Of a stretch of DNA of 64,000 bases, positions 33,813 to 43,211 are shown one piece after another. The notes beneath the pieces were generated by a model that was not told where the DNA came from, searched no databases, and saw only the letters and a program-made list of their open reading frames with translations. Each line of letters starts with the position of its first letter. Positions within the stretch are counted from its first letter, which is position 1. Position numbers and translations under genes: made by a program. Source of the DNA: Pantoea cypripedii (GTDB taxonomy: Bacteria; Pseudomonadota; Gammaproteobacteria; Enterobacterales; Enterobacteriaceae); the NCBI RefSeq assembly GCF_002095535.1, contig NZ_MLJI01000001.1:1125604-1189603 (forward strand), read 5' to 3'.

Positions 33813-36545
33813 ATGAACATCATTCCTTTTGAGGCGAGGCGAACGGAAGCATCCGATCGGCCTTTATATCAGCAAGATAGTACGGCGGCATTTACGGCAT
33901 TAAATAGCTCTCCGTCAGGATTAAGTGGTGAAGAGGCGCAGACGCGGCTGCGCGATCATGGTCCTAATGTTCTGCCGCAGAAGCAGGGCAAATCTGCTTT
34001 CATGCGTTTTATTGCCCACTTTAAAGATGTGCTGATTTATATCCTGCTGGCCGCTGCGGTGATCACCGCGCAGATGGGCCACTGGGTCGATACCTTTGTC
34101 ATTCTCGGCGTTGCTGTCATCAACGCACTGATTGGATATATCCAGGAAAGTAACGCCGAGAAGTCATTGAAAAGCATTCAGAATATGCTGTCGAACGATG
34201 CCATCGTGTTGCGTGAAGGGTTGCAGGCGACCGTGGCAACGCAAAATATCGTGCCAGGGGATGTGGTGATGTTGCGTCCAGGCGACAAAATCCCGGCCGA
34301 CTTGCGTCTGTTCGAAGTCCATAACCTGCGCGTCGAAGAAGCGATTCTCACCGGTGAATCCACCGTGGTGTCGAAAAACACCGCTGCGCTGGAGGGGGAA
34401 AAATCCCTCGGTGACCGCGTCAATCTGGCTTATTCCGGCACCACCGTCAGCGCGGGTACTGCTGCGGGGGTGGTGATTGCCACCGGTGGCGATACGGAAC
34501 TGGGCCATATCAATGCAATGATCTCCTCGATTGAGGAGGCAAAAACCCCGTTGCTGGTGCAGATCGATAAACTCGGTAAAGCCATTTTCGCCATCATTCT
34601 GCTGATGATGGCGGGTCTGTTCGTGTTTGGTTTTCTGCTACGCGACATCCCGCTGGGGGAGTTGTTGCTGTCGGTGATCAGTCTGGCGGTGGCGGCGGTG
34701 CCGGAAGGGTTGCCGGCCATTATCTCCATCATTTTGTCTCTTGGTGTGCAGTCGATGGCGCGCAATCAAGCCATTATTCGCAAATTGCCGACGGTGGAGA
34801 CCCTCGGGGCAATGTCGGTCATTTGCTCCGACAAAACCGGCACCCTGACCATGAACGAGATGACGGTGAAGGCGGTGGTGCTGGCCGACAGCCAGTGGCG
34901 TATCAGCGGCGATAGCTATGAACCCAAAGGTGAGTTTCACGCTGAGGTCAGTGCCAGCGGCGTGTCCGCGGCACAGGATGAGGTGTTGCAGGGCTTTTTA
35001 CAGATTGTCGATATCTGCAATGAAAGCCAGCTGCATCAGGACACCCACGGTCATTGGGGCATCGTCGGCGGCCCCACCGAAGGGGCGTTAAAGGTGCTGG
35101 CGGCAAAAGCGGGTATCAGGTCCGACAGAGTCGACGTGGTCAGTAAGCTGCCGTTTGATTCGCTATACAAATATCAGGCGGTCAGTGCGGTCATTGATGG
35201 CAAACCCGGCATTATGCTGACCGGTGCGCCGGATGTGCTGCTGTCCCTGTGCCAGCAGCAGCAGGGTGATCAGGGCGTCGCGCCGCTCGATCGTGCGTAT
35301 TGGGAACAGGCCATCAGCACCTACGCCAGTGAAGGTTTACGCACCGTGGCCGCCGCATGGCGCTGGTTACCGGTGGCTAAACAGACGCTGGACCATGACG
35401 ATTTGCGTGACGGCATGGTGTTGCTCGGCCTGGCCTGCATGATGGATCCGCCGCGTCCGGAAGCCATTACCGCCATTCGGGACTGCCAGCAGGCCGGTAT
35501 CCGCGTGAAGATGATCACCGGCGATCATCAGGAAACGGCGATGGCAATTGGTCAGATGTTGGGTATCGGCAACAGCCAGTCGGCGGTGACCGGTTATCAG
35601 CTGGAGCATATGGATGATGCCGAGCTGAGCGTGGCGGCGCAGAAGTATGACATTTTTGCCCGCACCAGCCCGGAGCATAAACTGCGCCTGGTGAAGGCGC
35701 TGGCGTCGGTGGGCGAAATAGTTGGTATGACCGGCGATGGCGTGAATGATGCGCCTGCGCTGAAGCAGGCCAATGTCGGTATCGCGATGGGGATCAAAGG
35801 CACGGAAGTGACCAAAGAAGCCGCAGATATGATCCTCGCCGATGACAACTTCGCTACCATCGCTGCGGCGGTGAAAGAGGGGCGTCGTGTCTATGACAAC
35901 CTGAAGAAAACCATCCTGTTTGTAATGCCGACCTGTTTTGCCCAGGGGTTATTGATCATCATTGCGATTCTGATGGGCAACCTGTTGCCGTTAACCCCGG
36001 TGCAGATTCTGTGGATGAACATGGCAACCTCGGCCACGCTTTCCTTTGGCCTCGCCTTTGAACCGGCGGAAAACAACATCATGCGCCGTCCACCGCGTAA
36101 CGTGCGCAGCAATGTGATGGATGGGTTCGCCATCTGGCGTGTGGTGTTTGTCGGCCTGCTGATCTCGGTCAGCGCCTTTATGCTGGAAGCCTGGTTGCAG
36201 CCGCGCGGCTACAGCCCGGAGTTTATCCGTACCGTGCTGTTGCAGATGCTGGTCACGGCGCAGTGGGTGTATATGCTCAACTGTCGTAACAGCGACGGCT
36301 TCTCACTGGATGCCGGTCTGCTGAAGAATCGGGGGATCTGGCTGGTGACCGTGGTGCTGATTCTGCTCCAGGCATTGATCATCTATGTGCCGTTGATGAA
36401 CACCTTGTTCGGTACGCAACCGCTGCCGCTGAAATACTGGTTGATCGCCTTAGTGGTCAGCGCCGGTATCTTTGTGCTGGTGGAGATAGAAAAACGCCTG
36501 ACGCGCGGCTGGCGTGCATCAGGCGAGCAGGAGATGGTGCGATAA
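33813..36545 (+). CDS. P-type (P2) cation-transporting ATPase
   Basis: A 910-aa inner-membrane ion pump resembling PMR1/SERCA-like Ca2+ or Na+ pumps. An N-terminal cation-ATPase domain, the TGES motif (ILTGESTVVS), the phosphorylation site CSDKTGTLT, MITGDH and TGDGVNDAPALKQANVGIAMG are present, with about 10 membrane segments. PEGLPAI in the fourth helix is the ion-binding motif of the P2 class. The ion cannot be fixed from sequence alone. Start at ATG 33813 behind GGGGTAATT. Confidence 0.9.
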   Translation: MNIIPFEARRTEASDRPLYQQDSTAAFTALNSSPSGLSGEEAQTRLRDHGPNVLPQKQGKSAFMRFIAHFKDVLIYILLAAAVITAQMGHWVDTFVILGVAVINALIGYIQESNAEKSLKSIQNMLSNDAIVLREGLQATVATQNIVPGDVVMLRPGDKIPADLRLFEVHNLRVEEAILTGESTVVSKNTAALEGEKSLGDRVNLAYSGTTVSAGTAAGVVIATGGDTELGHINAMISSIEEAKTPLLVQIDKLGKAIFAIILLMMAGLFVFGFLLRDIPLGELLLSVISLAVAAVPEGLPAIISIILSLGVQSMARNQAIIRKLPTVETLGAMSVICSDKTGTLTMNEMTVKAVVLADSQWRISGDSYEPKGEFHAEVSASGVSAAQDEVLQGFLQIVDICNESQLHQDTHGHWGIVGGPTEGALKVLAAKAGIRSDRVDVVSKLPFDSLYKYQAVSAVIDGKPGIMLTGAPDVLLSLCQQQQGDQGVAPLDRAYWEQAISTYASEGLRTVAAAWRWLPVAKQTLDHDDLRDGMVLLGLACMMDPPRPEAITAIRDCQQAGIRVKMITGDHQETAMAIGQMLGIGNSQSAVTGYQLEHMDDAELSVAAQKYDIFARTSPEHKLRLVKALASVGEIVGMTGDGVNDAPALKQANVGIAMGIKGTEVTKEAADMILADDNFATIAAAVKEGRRVYDNLKKTILFVMPTCFAQGLLIIIAILMGNLLPLTPVQILWMNMATSATLSFGLAFEPAENNIMRRPPRNVRSNVMDGFAIWRVVFVGLLISVSAFMLEAWLQPRGYSPEFIRTVLLQMLVTAQWVYMLNCRNSDGFSLDAGLLKNRGIWLVTVVLILLQALIIYVPLMNTLFGTQPLPLKYWLIALVVSAGIFVLVEIEKRLTRGWRASGEQEMVR

Positions 36546-36552
36546 TTCTCGT

Positions 36553-36576
36553 GGCGGGTGCCGTTCGGCACTCGCC
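36553..36576. terminator. Terminator between ATPase and AI-2E transporter genes
   Basis: Ten-base arms GGCGGGTGCC and GGCACTCGCC around a GTTC loop, with one G-U pair, between the convergent stops at 36545 and 36578. Confidence 0.65.
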
Positions 36577-36577
36577 C

Positions 36578-37681
36578 TTAATCGCGTTTTTTACCCTCTT
36601 CGATAAATTCTTCGTCAATTTCCTCAACGTTATCGCGATTGTCGCGCCCGGAGAGCAGATTCCAGCAGGCGATAAACAGCGCGGCGATCAGTGGTCCGAT
36701 AACGAAGCCGTTGATGCCGTACACTTCCATGCCGCCGAGGGTGGCGATCAGAATCATATAGTCCGGCATTTTGGTGTCTTTCCCCACCAGCAATGGGCGC
36801 AGAATATTATCCACCAGACCCACCACCACCACGAAAAAGCCGATCAGGAAGAACCCTTTCCACAGCGCGCCAGTGGCGAAGAAGAAAATGGTTGCCGGTA
36901 CCCACACGATAGCGGAACCAATTGCCGGAACCAGCGACAGGAACGCCATCAGCGCGCCCCACAGCAGGCTGCCGTCAATGCCGGTGAACCAGAAGGCCAG
37001 TCCGCCCAGTACCCCCTGAACCACCGCGACCACCACCGTGCCTTTAACCGTGGCGCGGGATACAGCGGCAAATTTCAGCAGCAGGTGATGCTTCACATGA
37101 GTGGAGAGCGGCAGTGATTCCAGGATCAGGTTGACCAGCCAGGCTCCGTCTTTCAGCAGGAAAAACAGCAGGTACAACATCACGCCAAAACCCACGGTAA
37201 AGGTGAAAGTGCCTTTGCCAATGATGAACACGCTGCCTGCCATGTACTGGCCACCCTTGAGGGCAAAACCGGAGAGTTTTTCCTGAATTTGCGCGGCATT
37301 ATTCAGGTGATGCTCGGACAGGTAATTGCGCGCCCACTCGGGCAGATGCTGAAACAGATCGGCAAACACCGCGGGAAACTGCGAGGAGTTGTTTTGCAGT
37401 TTGTTGTAGACGGTATTGATCTCCACTACCAGCGACGACGTGACGATCGCCAGTGGTGTGAAGACGATCAGGCAGATAATCAGCAGCGTAATCAGCGAAG
37501 CCAGTCCATTACGATCCCCCAGTTTCTGCCGCAGCAGTGATTTCAATGGATGGAAAATCACTGCCAGAATCGCCGCCCACAAAATGGCGGAGAAGTAAGG
37601 TGCGAGCACATCAAAAAACGCCACCGTGACAATCGCCAGGATGACAATGAAAAAACCGATATTCAATCCTTTAACTTGCAT
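36578..37681 (-). CDS. AI-2E family transporter (PerM/YdiK-like)
   Basis: A 367-aa inner-membrane protein with about 7-8 hydrophobic segments. The C-terminal family region LSLVPAIGSAIVWVPATIFFF...GLVDNILRPLLVGK...MILIATLGGMEVYGINGFVIGPLIAAL is characteristic. Members export AI-2 or exchange ions; the substrate here is unknown. Start at ATG 37681 after AAGAGACGTGTTA. Confidence 0.85.
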   Translation of the reverse strand: MQVKGLNIGFFIVILAIVTVAFFDVLAPYFSAILWAAILAVIFHPLKSLLRQKLGDRNGLASLITLLIICLIVFTPLAIVTSSLVVEINTVYNKLQNNSSQFPAVFADLFQHLPEWARNYLSEHHLNNAAQIQEKLSGFALKGGQYMAGSVFIIGKGTFTFTVGFGVMLYLLFFLLKDGAWLVNLILESLPLSTHVKHHLLLKFAAVSRATVKGTVVVAVVQGVLGGLAFWFTGIDGSLLWGALMAFLSLVPAIGSAIVWVPATIFFFATGALWKGFFLIGFFVVVVGLVDNILRPLLVGKDTKMPDYMILIATLGGMEVYGINGFVIGPLIAALFIACWNLLSGRDNRDNVEEIDEEFIEEGKKRD

Positions 37682-37864
37682 TAACACGTCTCTTAGATAA
37701 TGGGGACGAATGAACTATAGAAGGTCTGATGGGGAATGTAACAAATTCGGATGACAGGAAACCGGCCAACTGATGTCCTGATTTGTCCCTGCTTCGTCCG
37801 GTCCGGGGCTGGTCAGGCACCGTCACCAGCAGCGATGATGGCATTTCACCAACAGGAGAAAACC

Positions 37865-38098
37865 ATGCTGGAATTACGTCCCAACTGTGAATGCTGCGAT
37901 AAAGATTTACCGCCGGAAGCGCCTGATGCGCATATCTGTTCGTTCGAATGTACCTTCTGCGCCCGCTGTGCCAGCGAGGTTCTGCATGAACGTTGCCCCA
38001 ACTGTGGTGGGGAGCTGGTGCGACGCCCCATCCGTCCGGCTGCTGAGCTGCTACTGCATCCGGCTTCGACCACGCGCCATAAATCGACGTTGCGCTGA
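37865..38098 (+). CDS. DUF1272 cysteine-rich zinc-binding protein
   Basis: A 77-aa protein. Nine cysteines in CECCDKDLPPEA, CSFECTFCARCA and CPNCGGELVRRP suggest two zinc sites. This is the DUF1272 family, small proteins of unknown function. The start at 37865 follows AACAGGAGAAAACC. Confidence 0.82.
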   Translation: MLELRPNCECCDKDLPPEAPDAHICSFECTFCARCASEVLHERCPNCGGELVRRPIRPAAELLLHPASTTRHKSTLR

Positions 38099-38603
38099 CT
38101 GACATTTTTTCCACCGGCAGTTTCTGCCAAAGCAAATACCTGAACATGAGTATTACACAGGGTATTATTCGCTTCATCTTTAGGGTGGAAAAAGAAAAGA
38201 ATCTCCAGAAGGCTGGTTCAGGCAGAATTAACGCATCTGATAAACTTCGTTAATAATGCTAATATTGAGCTCTGTATTAATCACGGTTGTGTATTAAATC
38301 TTCCTGGCAGGAATTTATACCAATTGGTGAAAAATAAAATTTGTCTTAGCGGAAGTGAGACGTAAAGTTTTGCCAGTGATGGATGGGTTTTTGTATTGAT
38401 TTTAATGATTTTTTTATGATTTCAGGGTGACGTCCTCCTGAAGTTAGTTGAACGGGTAAAATAACGTATGATTTGTGCTGGTCGGAGCACAGACCTTATT
38501 CCCTGTAAAATGATACTGCGCAATACATTATTTCTTTAACCCGCTAACTCTTTACGTATTTTTCCGAAAAATAGTCATTTTTAAAAGTTTTTTTCATTTT
38601 TAA

Positions 38604-38696
38604 ATGGTATTGTTTATCGGCAATGCTAGTGATGTGGCGTTGTGTGCTTCAGTTTTACCCTCACTTTTTGCAGGGTTCTCCCTCTTTATGCAATAA
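38604..38696 (+). CDS. Possible 30-aa hydrophobic small protein
   Basis: MVLFIGNASDVALCASVLPS plus LFAGFSLFMQ, ending 17 bp before a strong terminator. Hydrophobic enough for one membrane helix, but there is no clear ribosome-binding site. It may instead be part of a small RNA. Confidence 0.2.
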   Translation: MVLFIGNASDVALCASVLPSLFAGFSLFMQ

Positions 38697-38712
38697 ATGG
38701 AAATTGATTCCT

Positions 38713-38740
38713 CCCGATCCCTGCGATCGGGCTTTCTTTT
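38713..38740 (+). terminator. Rho-independent terminator of an unassigned transcript
   Basis: CCCGATC and GATCGGG pair around CCTGC, followed by CTTTCTTTTC. It marks the end of a plus-strand transcript in the gene-free region. Confidence 0.7.
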
Positions 38741-38951
38741 CTCTTCCGCTGGTTTCCGCATGGCAAATATTGCTGCTTTTTCGGTCCATTCAATGTCAGT
38801 ACAGACACAAGTGTTAAGAAAGCGATAAACCGAGGTAATTTATTGTAAGACGGCGGTTTTTTAGGAATTTTGGAAATGCGCTTTTGCCTCCATATCATCA
38901 ATAGTATTGCTTAACGGCGCTACCATTGCCGTTATCATTGGAGGCAACACC

Positions 38952-39425
38952 ATGAAAAAAACAACATTAACGCTAGTCGCTTCGCTTATTGCATGCAGCT
39001 CACTGATTTCCAGCGTTTCCTGGGCCGATGGTCCGGGCGATCAACACTGGCAGCCACACGGTGGCAACCAGCATCAGGATCACGGTAATGGCCCCGATCA
39101 TGGTGGCAATCGTGGTCCCGACCATGGCTATGACCGTGGCCCGGATCGGGGTAACGATCATAACGATCATTATGCTGGCCGTCCGATGCCGCAAGATCAT
39201 CATGGCGGCGATCGTTTCGCCTGGAATGGTCATGACTTCCGTCGTGGCTACCCGGCACCGCCGGAGTACCGTGGTCCGCATTATCGCGTTGATGACTGGC
39301 GTGGACACGGTCTGTACGAACCGCCACGCGGCGAGCACTGGGCGTATATCGACGGTAACTATGTTCTGGTCGCGGCAGCCACCGGTATCATCACCGCCAT
39401 TCTGCTGAATAACGCGTTCAACTAA
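38952..39425 (+). CDS. RcnB family periplasmic protein
   Basis: 157 aa. The signal peptide ends at VSWA (residue ~25). A long His/Gly/Asp-rich region (HGGNQHQDHGNGPDHGG) and the conserved RcnB-type C-terminus (DWRGHGLYEPPRGEHWAYIDGNYVLVAAATGII) follow. RcnB helps limit nickel and cobalt uptake in E. coli. The His-rich part here could bind metal. No rcnA or rcnR gene is nearby, so the role is by family only. Confidence 0.82.
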   Translation: MKKTTLTLVASLIACSSLISSVSWADGPGDQHWQPHGGNQHQDHGNGPDHGGNRGPDHGYDRGPDRGNDHNDHYAGRPMPQDHHGGDRFAWNGHDFRRGYPAPPEYRGPHYRVDDWRGHGLYEPPRGEHWAYIDGNYVLVAAATGIITAILLNNAFN

Positions 39426-39433
39426 TCTCCCGC

Positions 39434-39459
39434 AGACGGATGGCACTCGCCATCCGTCT
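39434..39459 (+). terminator. Terminator of the RcnB-like gene
   Basis: AGACGGATGGC pairs with GCCATCCGTCT around ACTC, followed by TTTTCG, 9 bp after the stop. Confidence 0.85.
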
Positions 39460-39534
39460 TTTCGCTGTTTTCTCCTCCCTGCCAGGCTATCCTGTAAAGC
39501 GTCTGTTTTCCTTTCAAAGCGCTAAGGAGTGATG

Positions 39535-40362
39535 ATGGCCGTGGTAAAAATGGTGGCGGTGGATATGGACGGCACCTTTCTCGACGATAAAAAACAGTAC
39601 AATCGCGCACGTTTTCAAGCCTGTTACCACCAGATGCAACAGCGTGGCATCAAATTCGTGGTCGCCAGCGGCAACCAGTATTATCAACTCAAATCTTTCT
39701 TCCCCGACATTGCCAGTGACATCGCTTTTGTGGCGGAGAATGGCGCGTGGATTATCGACCGTGATGAAGAGTTGTTCTGCGGCTCTTTCTCACGTGATGA
39801 CATCCATGCGGTGATGGATACGCTGCAACGCGGCCACTATCCCGACCTGAAATACCTGATCGCCGGTCGTAACAGCGCTTACTACTTCTCGGGTGTCGAT
39901 GAACAATGGCTGACGAAGATGCGCCATTACTGCCATCGGCTAACCGCCATCGACAGCCTGAGTGACACCGGTGATGACAAACTGTTCAAGTTTGCCCTTA
40001 ACCTCTACGACGACTATGTGGCGATTCTGATGGCCGATATCGAGCGTTTGCATCATGGGGCTGCGGCAGCGACGTCCAGCGGCCATGGTTCGGTGGATTT
40101 GATTGTGCCGGGCCTGCATAAAGCCAATGGCCTGCGCTTGCTGCAAACCCGCTGGGGCATCAACAATGATGAAGTGCTGGCTTTCGGCGATGGTGGCAAC
40201 GATCTTGAAATGCTGGCGCAGTCTGGCTTCAGCTTTGCCATGCAAAATGCCCCGCAACGCGTGAAACAGGCGGCGCGCTATCAGGCGCCGTCCAACAATG
40301 ACGAGGGCGTGTTGCAGGTGATTGAGCAGATGCTGGCAGGGCAGGGGCCGTTCCAGGTTTGA
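39535..40362 (+). CDS. supH: HAD-superfamily sugar phosphatase SupH (YbiV)
   Basis: A 275-aa cytoplasmic Cof-type HAD phosphatase acting on sugar phosphates. Motif I is VDMDGTFL (catalytic Asp pair), motif II VVASGNQYYQL, and motif III/IV FGDGGNDLEML. KFVVASGNQYYQLKSFFPD and LHKANGL match E. coli YbiV closely. Start at ATG 39535, 5 nt after AAGGAG; ATG 39532 is too close to the Shine-Dalgarno sequence. Confidence 0.88.
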   Translation: MAVVKMVAVDMDGTFLDDKKQYNRARFQACYHQMQQRGIKFVVASGNQYYQLKSFFPDIASDIAFVAENGAWIIDRDEELFCGSFSRDDIHAVMDTLQRGHYPDLKYLIAGRNSAYYFSGVDEQWLTKMRHYCHRLTAIDSLSDTGDDKLFKFALNLYDDYVAILMADIERLHHGAAAATSSGHGSVDLIVPGLHKANGLRLLQTRWGINNDEVLAFGDGGNDLEMLAQSGFSFAMQNAPQRVKQAARYQAPSNNDEGVLQVIEQMLAGQGPFQV

Positions 40363-40370
40363 GACATGAT

Positions 40371-40400
40371 GGTAACGGCGCAATACACTGCGCCGTTACC
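40371..40400. terminator. Hairpin between supH and the Fe-ADH gene
   Basis: A perfect 12-bp stem, GGTAACGGCGCA with its complement, around ATACAC, between convergent stops. It lacks a T-run but its position fits a bidirectional terminator. Confidence 0.65.
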
Positions 40401-40420
40401 GGGTTGTGTGTCTGACAGGA

Positions 40421-41584
40421 TTAAACAATCGGCCAGGCGGCGGCGATCATGTCGCGCAGGATTTCCGGGTCGTAGCTGACCCAGCCGTTTTTACTGTTCG
40501 CGCGGGCCACTATCCACTCCACCTCGGTGGTGGATAAGGCTGGGCCATCCAGCCAGAACGGCATGATGGCATGCTGTTGCAGCCAGGCTTTTAATGCAAG
40601 CGCCGGTGGTGCCGGATCCTCTGGCAACAGTTGCTGCGCCAGTTGTGCCATCAGGCGCTGCTGTTCGGGATGTTCACTTTCGGCCAGTACCTCAAGGAAC
40701 GGAAACAGCAAACGTCCGCAGACTTCCCCATGATGGAAAGGTTTAATCGCCCCCAGCTCACCGGCGATGCCGTGGATCACACCTAATCCGGCGCTGCTCA
40801 GACATACGCCGCCCAGCCAGGAAGCCATCATCATCGCTTCGCGTGCGTCATCACCAGCCTGGTCGTTGCGATTGAGCGCAGGCCAGGCTTTAAAGAACAG
40901 TTGCAAACCATTCAGCGCCATTTGCTGGCTGAACAGATTGCCTTTGCGTGACAGATACGCCTCAAACAGATGGGTGAAGGCGTCAATGGCGCAGGTCGCC
41001 AGCACCGAATCCGGCGTTCCTCTCAGTAAATCCGGGTCGAGAATTGCCACCTGTGGCACAAATACCGGATGACGTAGCGAGGCTTTCACCTGGATATTTT
41101 GCTGATCGGTCACGACGGCATTCTGCGTCGCTTCGCTGCCGGTACCGGCGGTAGTGGGAATGGCGATCAGCGGCAATGTTACGGGCTGCACCGGCGTATC
41201 ACCGACCTTTTCCAGATAACGCGCGGTCGGCAGCGGGTGTTGCATCATGGCGCTAAAGGCTTTGGCTGCGTCCAGCACGCTGCCACCACCAATCGCCACC
41301 ACGCGATCCACATGACCCCGCCAGCGCGTGACCCAGGCATCGATCTCAGCGGGCGATGCTTCATGGCTGACGATCTCATAACCAAGAATGTGATCGTTGA
41401 GTGCCGTACCCAGGCGCGCCCAGGCCGGACCGTTGAGAAACGAGCGACCACAGAACAGCAACGTGGGCTGTGGATTCGCGGCAAGCAACGGCACCAGCCG
41501 GTCAATACTGCCACGGGCAAACAGGGTTTGTTGATTACTGTACAGCTCAATCAGATTCTCACTCACCTGCAGATCCTTTTTCAT
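40421..41584 (-). CDS. Iron-containing alcohol dehydrogenase family protein
   Basis: 387 aa. The NAD-binding motif VVAIGGGSVLDAAKAFSAM (residues ~90-108) and the metal-ligand regions ATCAIDAFTHLFEAYLS and GVIHGIAGELGAIKPFHHGEVCG (ligands Asp and three His) are intact. It oxidises or reduces an alcohol/aldehyde, substrate unknown. The start at 41584 (MKKDLQVSE) is followed by the conserved fold. It is divergent from gntT and may belong to the same sugar-acid module. Confidence 0.82.
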   Translation of the reverse strand: MKKDLQVSENLIELYSNQQTLFARGSIDRLVPLLAANPQPTLLFCGRSFLNGPAWARLGTALNDHILGYEIVSHEASPAEIDAWVTRWRGHVDRVVAIGGGSVLDAAKAFSAMMQHPLPTARYLEKVGDTPVQPVTLPLIAIPTTAGTGSEATQNAVVTDQQNIQVKASLRHPVFVPQVAILDPDLLRGTPDSVLATCAIDAFTHLFEAYLSRKGNLFSQQMALNGLQLFFKAWPALNRNDQAGDDAREAMMMASWLGGVCLSSAGLGVIHGIAGELGAIKPFHHGEVCGRLLFPFLEVLAESEHPEQQRLMAQLAQQLLPEDPAPPALALKAWLQQHAIMPFWLDGPALSTTEVEWIVARANSKNGWVSYDPEILRDMIAAAWPIV

Positions 41585-41855
41585 AGGCGGAAAACCCCTA
41601 GTGTAACCAAACCCCCCTGGCTGTCGGGACAAACATTCTGATAACTGACCGGCAAAAATTTGATCACCTTCTCAATTCAGAAATTCACCTGGCGTAGCAG
41701 GTGATTTCTTCATCTTGTTACCCTTAACATGATACCGGTAACAAGATGCATCGCGATGTAACAACATCTCAAATGCTGCTGTATCCATCGTCCTCAGGAC
41801 TTATCACAACAAACCGCTGCCGGTGAAAGACCGTGCAAAAAGGTGGAGAAAAATT

Positions 41856-43172
41856 ATGCCATTACTCTACGTGGCAATTGGCGTGGCGTTACTGCTACTG
41901 CTGATGATTCGCTTCAAACTGAACGGATTTATCGCGCTGATTCTGGTGGCGCTGGCGGTCGGCATGATGCAGGGCATGCCCGTCAATAAAGTGATTGGCT
42001 CGATCAAAACCGGTGTCGGCGGCACGCTGGGCAGCCTGGCGCTGATCATGGGGTTCGGTGCCATGCTGGGCAAACTGCTGGCCGATTGTGGTGGCGCACA
42101 ACGCATTGCCACCACGCTGATTGAAAAGTTCGGGCAAAAGCATATCCAGTGGGCGCTGGTGCTGACGGGCTTCACCGTGGGCTTTGCGCTGTTTTATGAA
42201 GTGGGCTTTGTGCTGATGCTGCCGCTGGTGTTCAGCGTTGCCGCGTCTGCGCGGGTGCCATTGCTGTTCGTGGGCGTGCCAATGGCGGCTGCGCTGTCGG
42301 TCACGCACGGCTTTTTACCACCACATCCGGGTCCAACCGCGATTGCCACGCTGTTCAATGCGGATATGGGCAAAACCCTGCTGTTCGGTACCCTGCTGGG
42401 CATTCCTACCGTTATTCTGGCGGGACCGGTCTACGCACGTTTTCTGAAAGGTATCGATAAACCGATCCCGCAAGGACTGTGGAACCCGAAAACCTTCAGC
42501 GAAGCGGAAATGCCGGGCTTTGGCGTCAGTGTTGGCACCGCGCTGGTGCCGGTGATTCTGATGGCGCTGCGTGCGGTGGCCGAAATGGTCCTGCCAAAAG
42601 GACATGTGATCCTGCCTTACGCTGAGTTCTTTGGCGATCCGATCATGGCGACGCTGATTGCGGTGCTGATTGCGATCTTCACCTTCGGTCTGAATCGCGG
42701 ACGCAGCATGGATGAAGTGATGGGCACATTAAGTGACTCGATCAAAATCATCGCCATGATGCTGCTGATTATCGGTGGTGGCGGGGCGTTTAAGCAGGTG
42801 CTGGTGGATAGCGGTGTCGATAAATATATCGCCAGCATGATGCATGAAACCAATGTTTCCCCGATCTTTATGGCCTGGTCAATTGCGGCGGTGCTGCGTA
42901 TCGCCCTGGGTTCCGCTACCGTGGCGGCGATTACGGCGGGGGGCATTGTGGCGCCGCTGATTGTCACCTCTGGTGCCAGCCCGGAACTGATGGTGATTGC
43001 CGTTGGCTCAGGCAGCGTGATTTTCTCTCACGTCAACGATCCGGGATTCTGGCTGTTTAAGGAATATTTCAACCTGACGATCGGTGAAACCATTCGCTCC
43101 TGGTCAGTGCTGGAGACCATCATCTCAGTCTGCGGTTTAGTGGGTTGTCTGCTGCTGTCGATGGTGATTTGA
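41856..43172 (+). CDS. gntT: Gluconate:H+ symporter GntT
   Basis: A 438-aa inner-membrane GntP-family permease, nearly identical in layout to E. coli GntT, with family stretches GALFYEVGFVLMLPLVFS-like (42190-42240), HGFLPPHPGPTAIAT and FSHVNDPGFWLFKEYFNLTIGET. About 12 membrane segments. It imports gluconate or a related sugar acid. Start at ATG 41856 behind GGTGGAGAAAAATT. A hairpin follows the stop. Confidence 0.88.
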   Translation: MPLLYVAIGVALLLLLMIRFKLNGFIALILVALAVGMMQGMPVNKVIGSIKTGVGGTLGSLALIMGFGAMLGKLLADCGGAQRIATTLIEKFGQKHIQWALVLTGFTVGFALFYEVGFVLMLPLVFSVAASARVPLLFVGVPMAAALSVTHGFLPPHPGPTAIATLFNADMGKTLLFGTLLGIPTVILAGPVYARFLKGIDKPIPQGLWNPKTFSEAEMPGFGVSVGTALVPVILMALRAVAEMVLPKGHVILPYAEFFGDPIMATLIAVLIAIFTFGLNRGRSMDEVMGTLSDSIKIIAMMLLIIGGGGAFKQVLVDSGVDKYIASMMHETNVSPIFMAWSIAAVLRIALGSATVAAITAGGIVAPLIVTSGASPELMVIAVGSGSVIFSHVNDPGFWLFKEYFNLTIGETIRSWSVLETIISVCGLVGCLLLSMVI

Positions 43173-43179
43173 TGTGAAG

Positions 43180-43204
43180 ATGCTGAGGCATGTCGCCTCA
43201 GCAT
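43180..43204. terminator. Hairpin between gntT and the hcxB-like gene
   Basis: ATGCTGAGGC and GCCTCAGCAT pair around ATGTC, directly after the gntT stop and before the convergent gene's stop. Confidence 0.7.
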
Positions 43205-43211
43205 TCGCGGT

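Larger units (their letters stand above)
38099..38951. other. Long gene-poor region before rcnB-like gene
   Basis: About 850 bp, AT-rich, with no conventional gene. It holds a rho-independent terminator at 38713-38740 that ends no annotated gene, and a 30-codon ORF just before it. A small RNA or small-protein transcript ending there is possible. Confidence 0.4.

Noticed and set aside
38952-39425. Tandem-repeat or low-complexity artefact in the His/Gly/Asp-rich ORF
   Set aside because: The signal peptide, RcnB-type C-terminus and terminator show it is a real gene.
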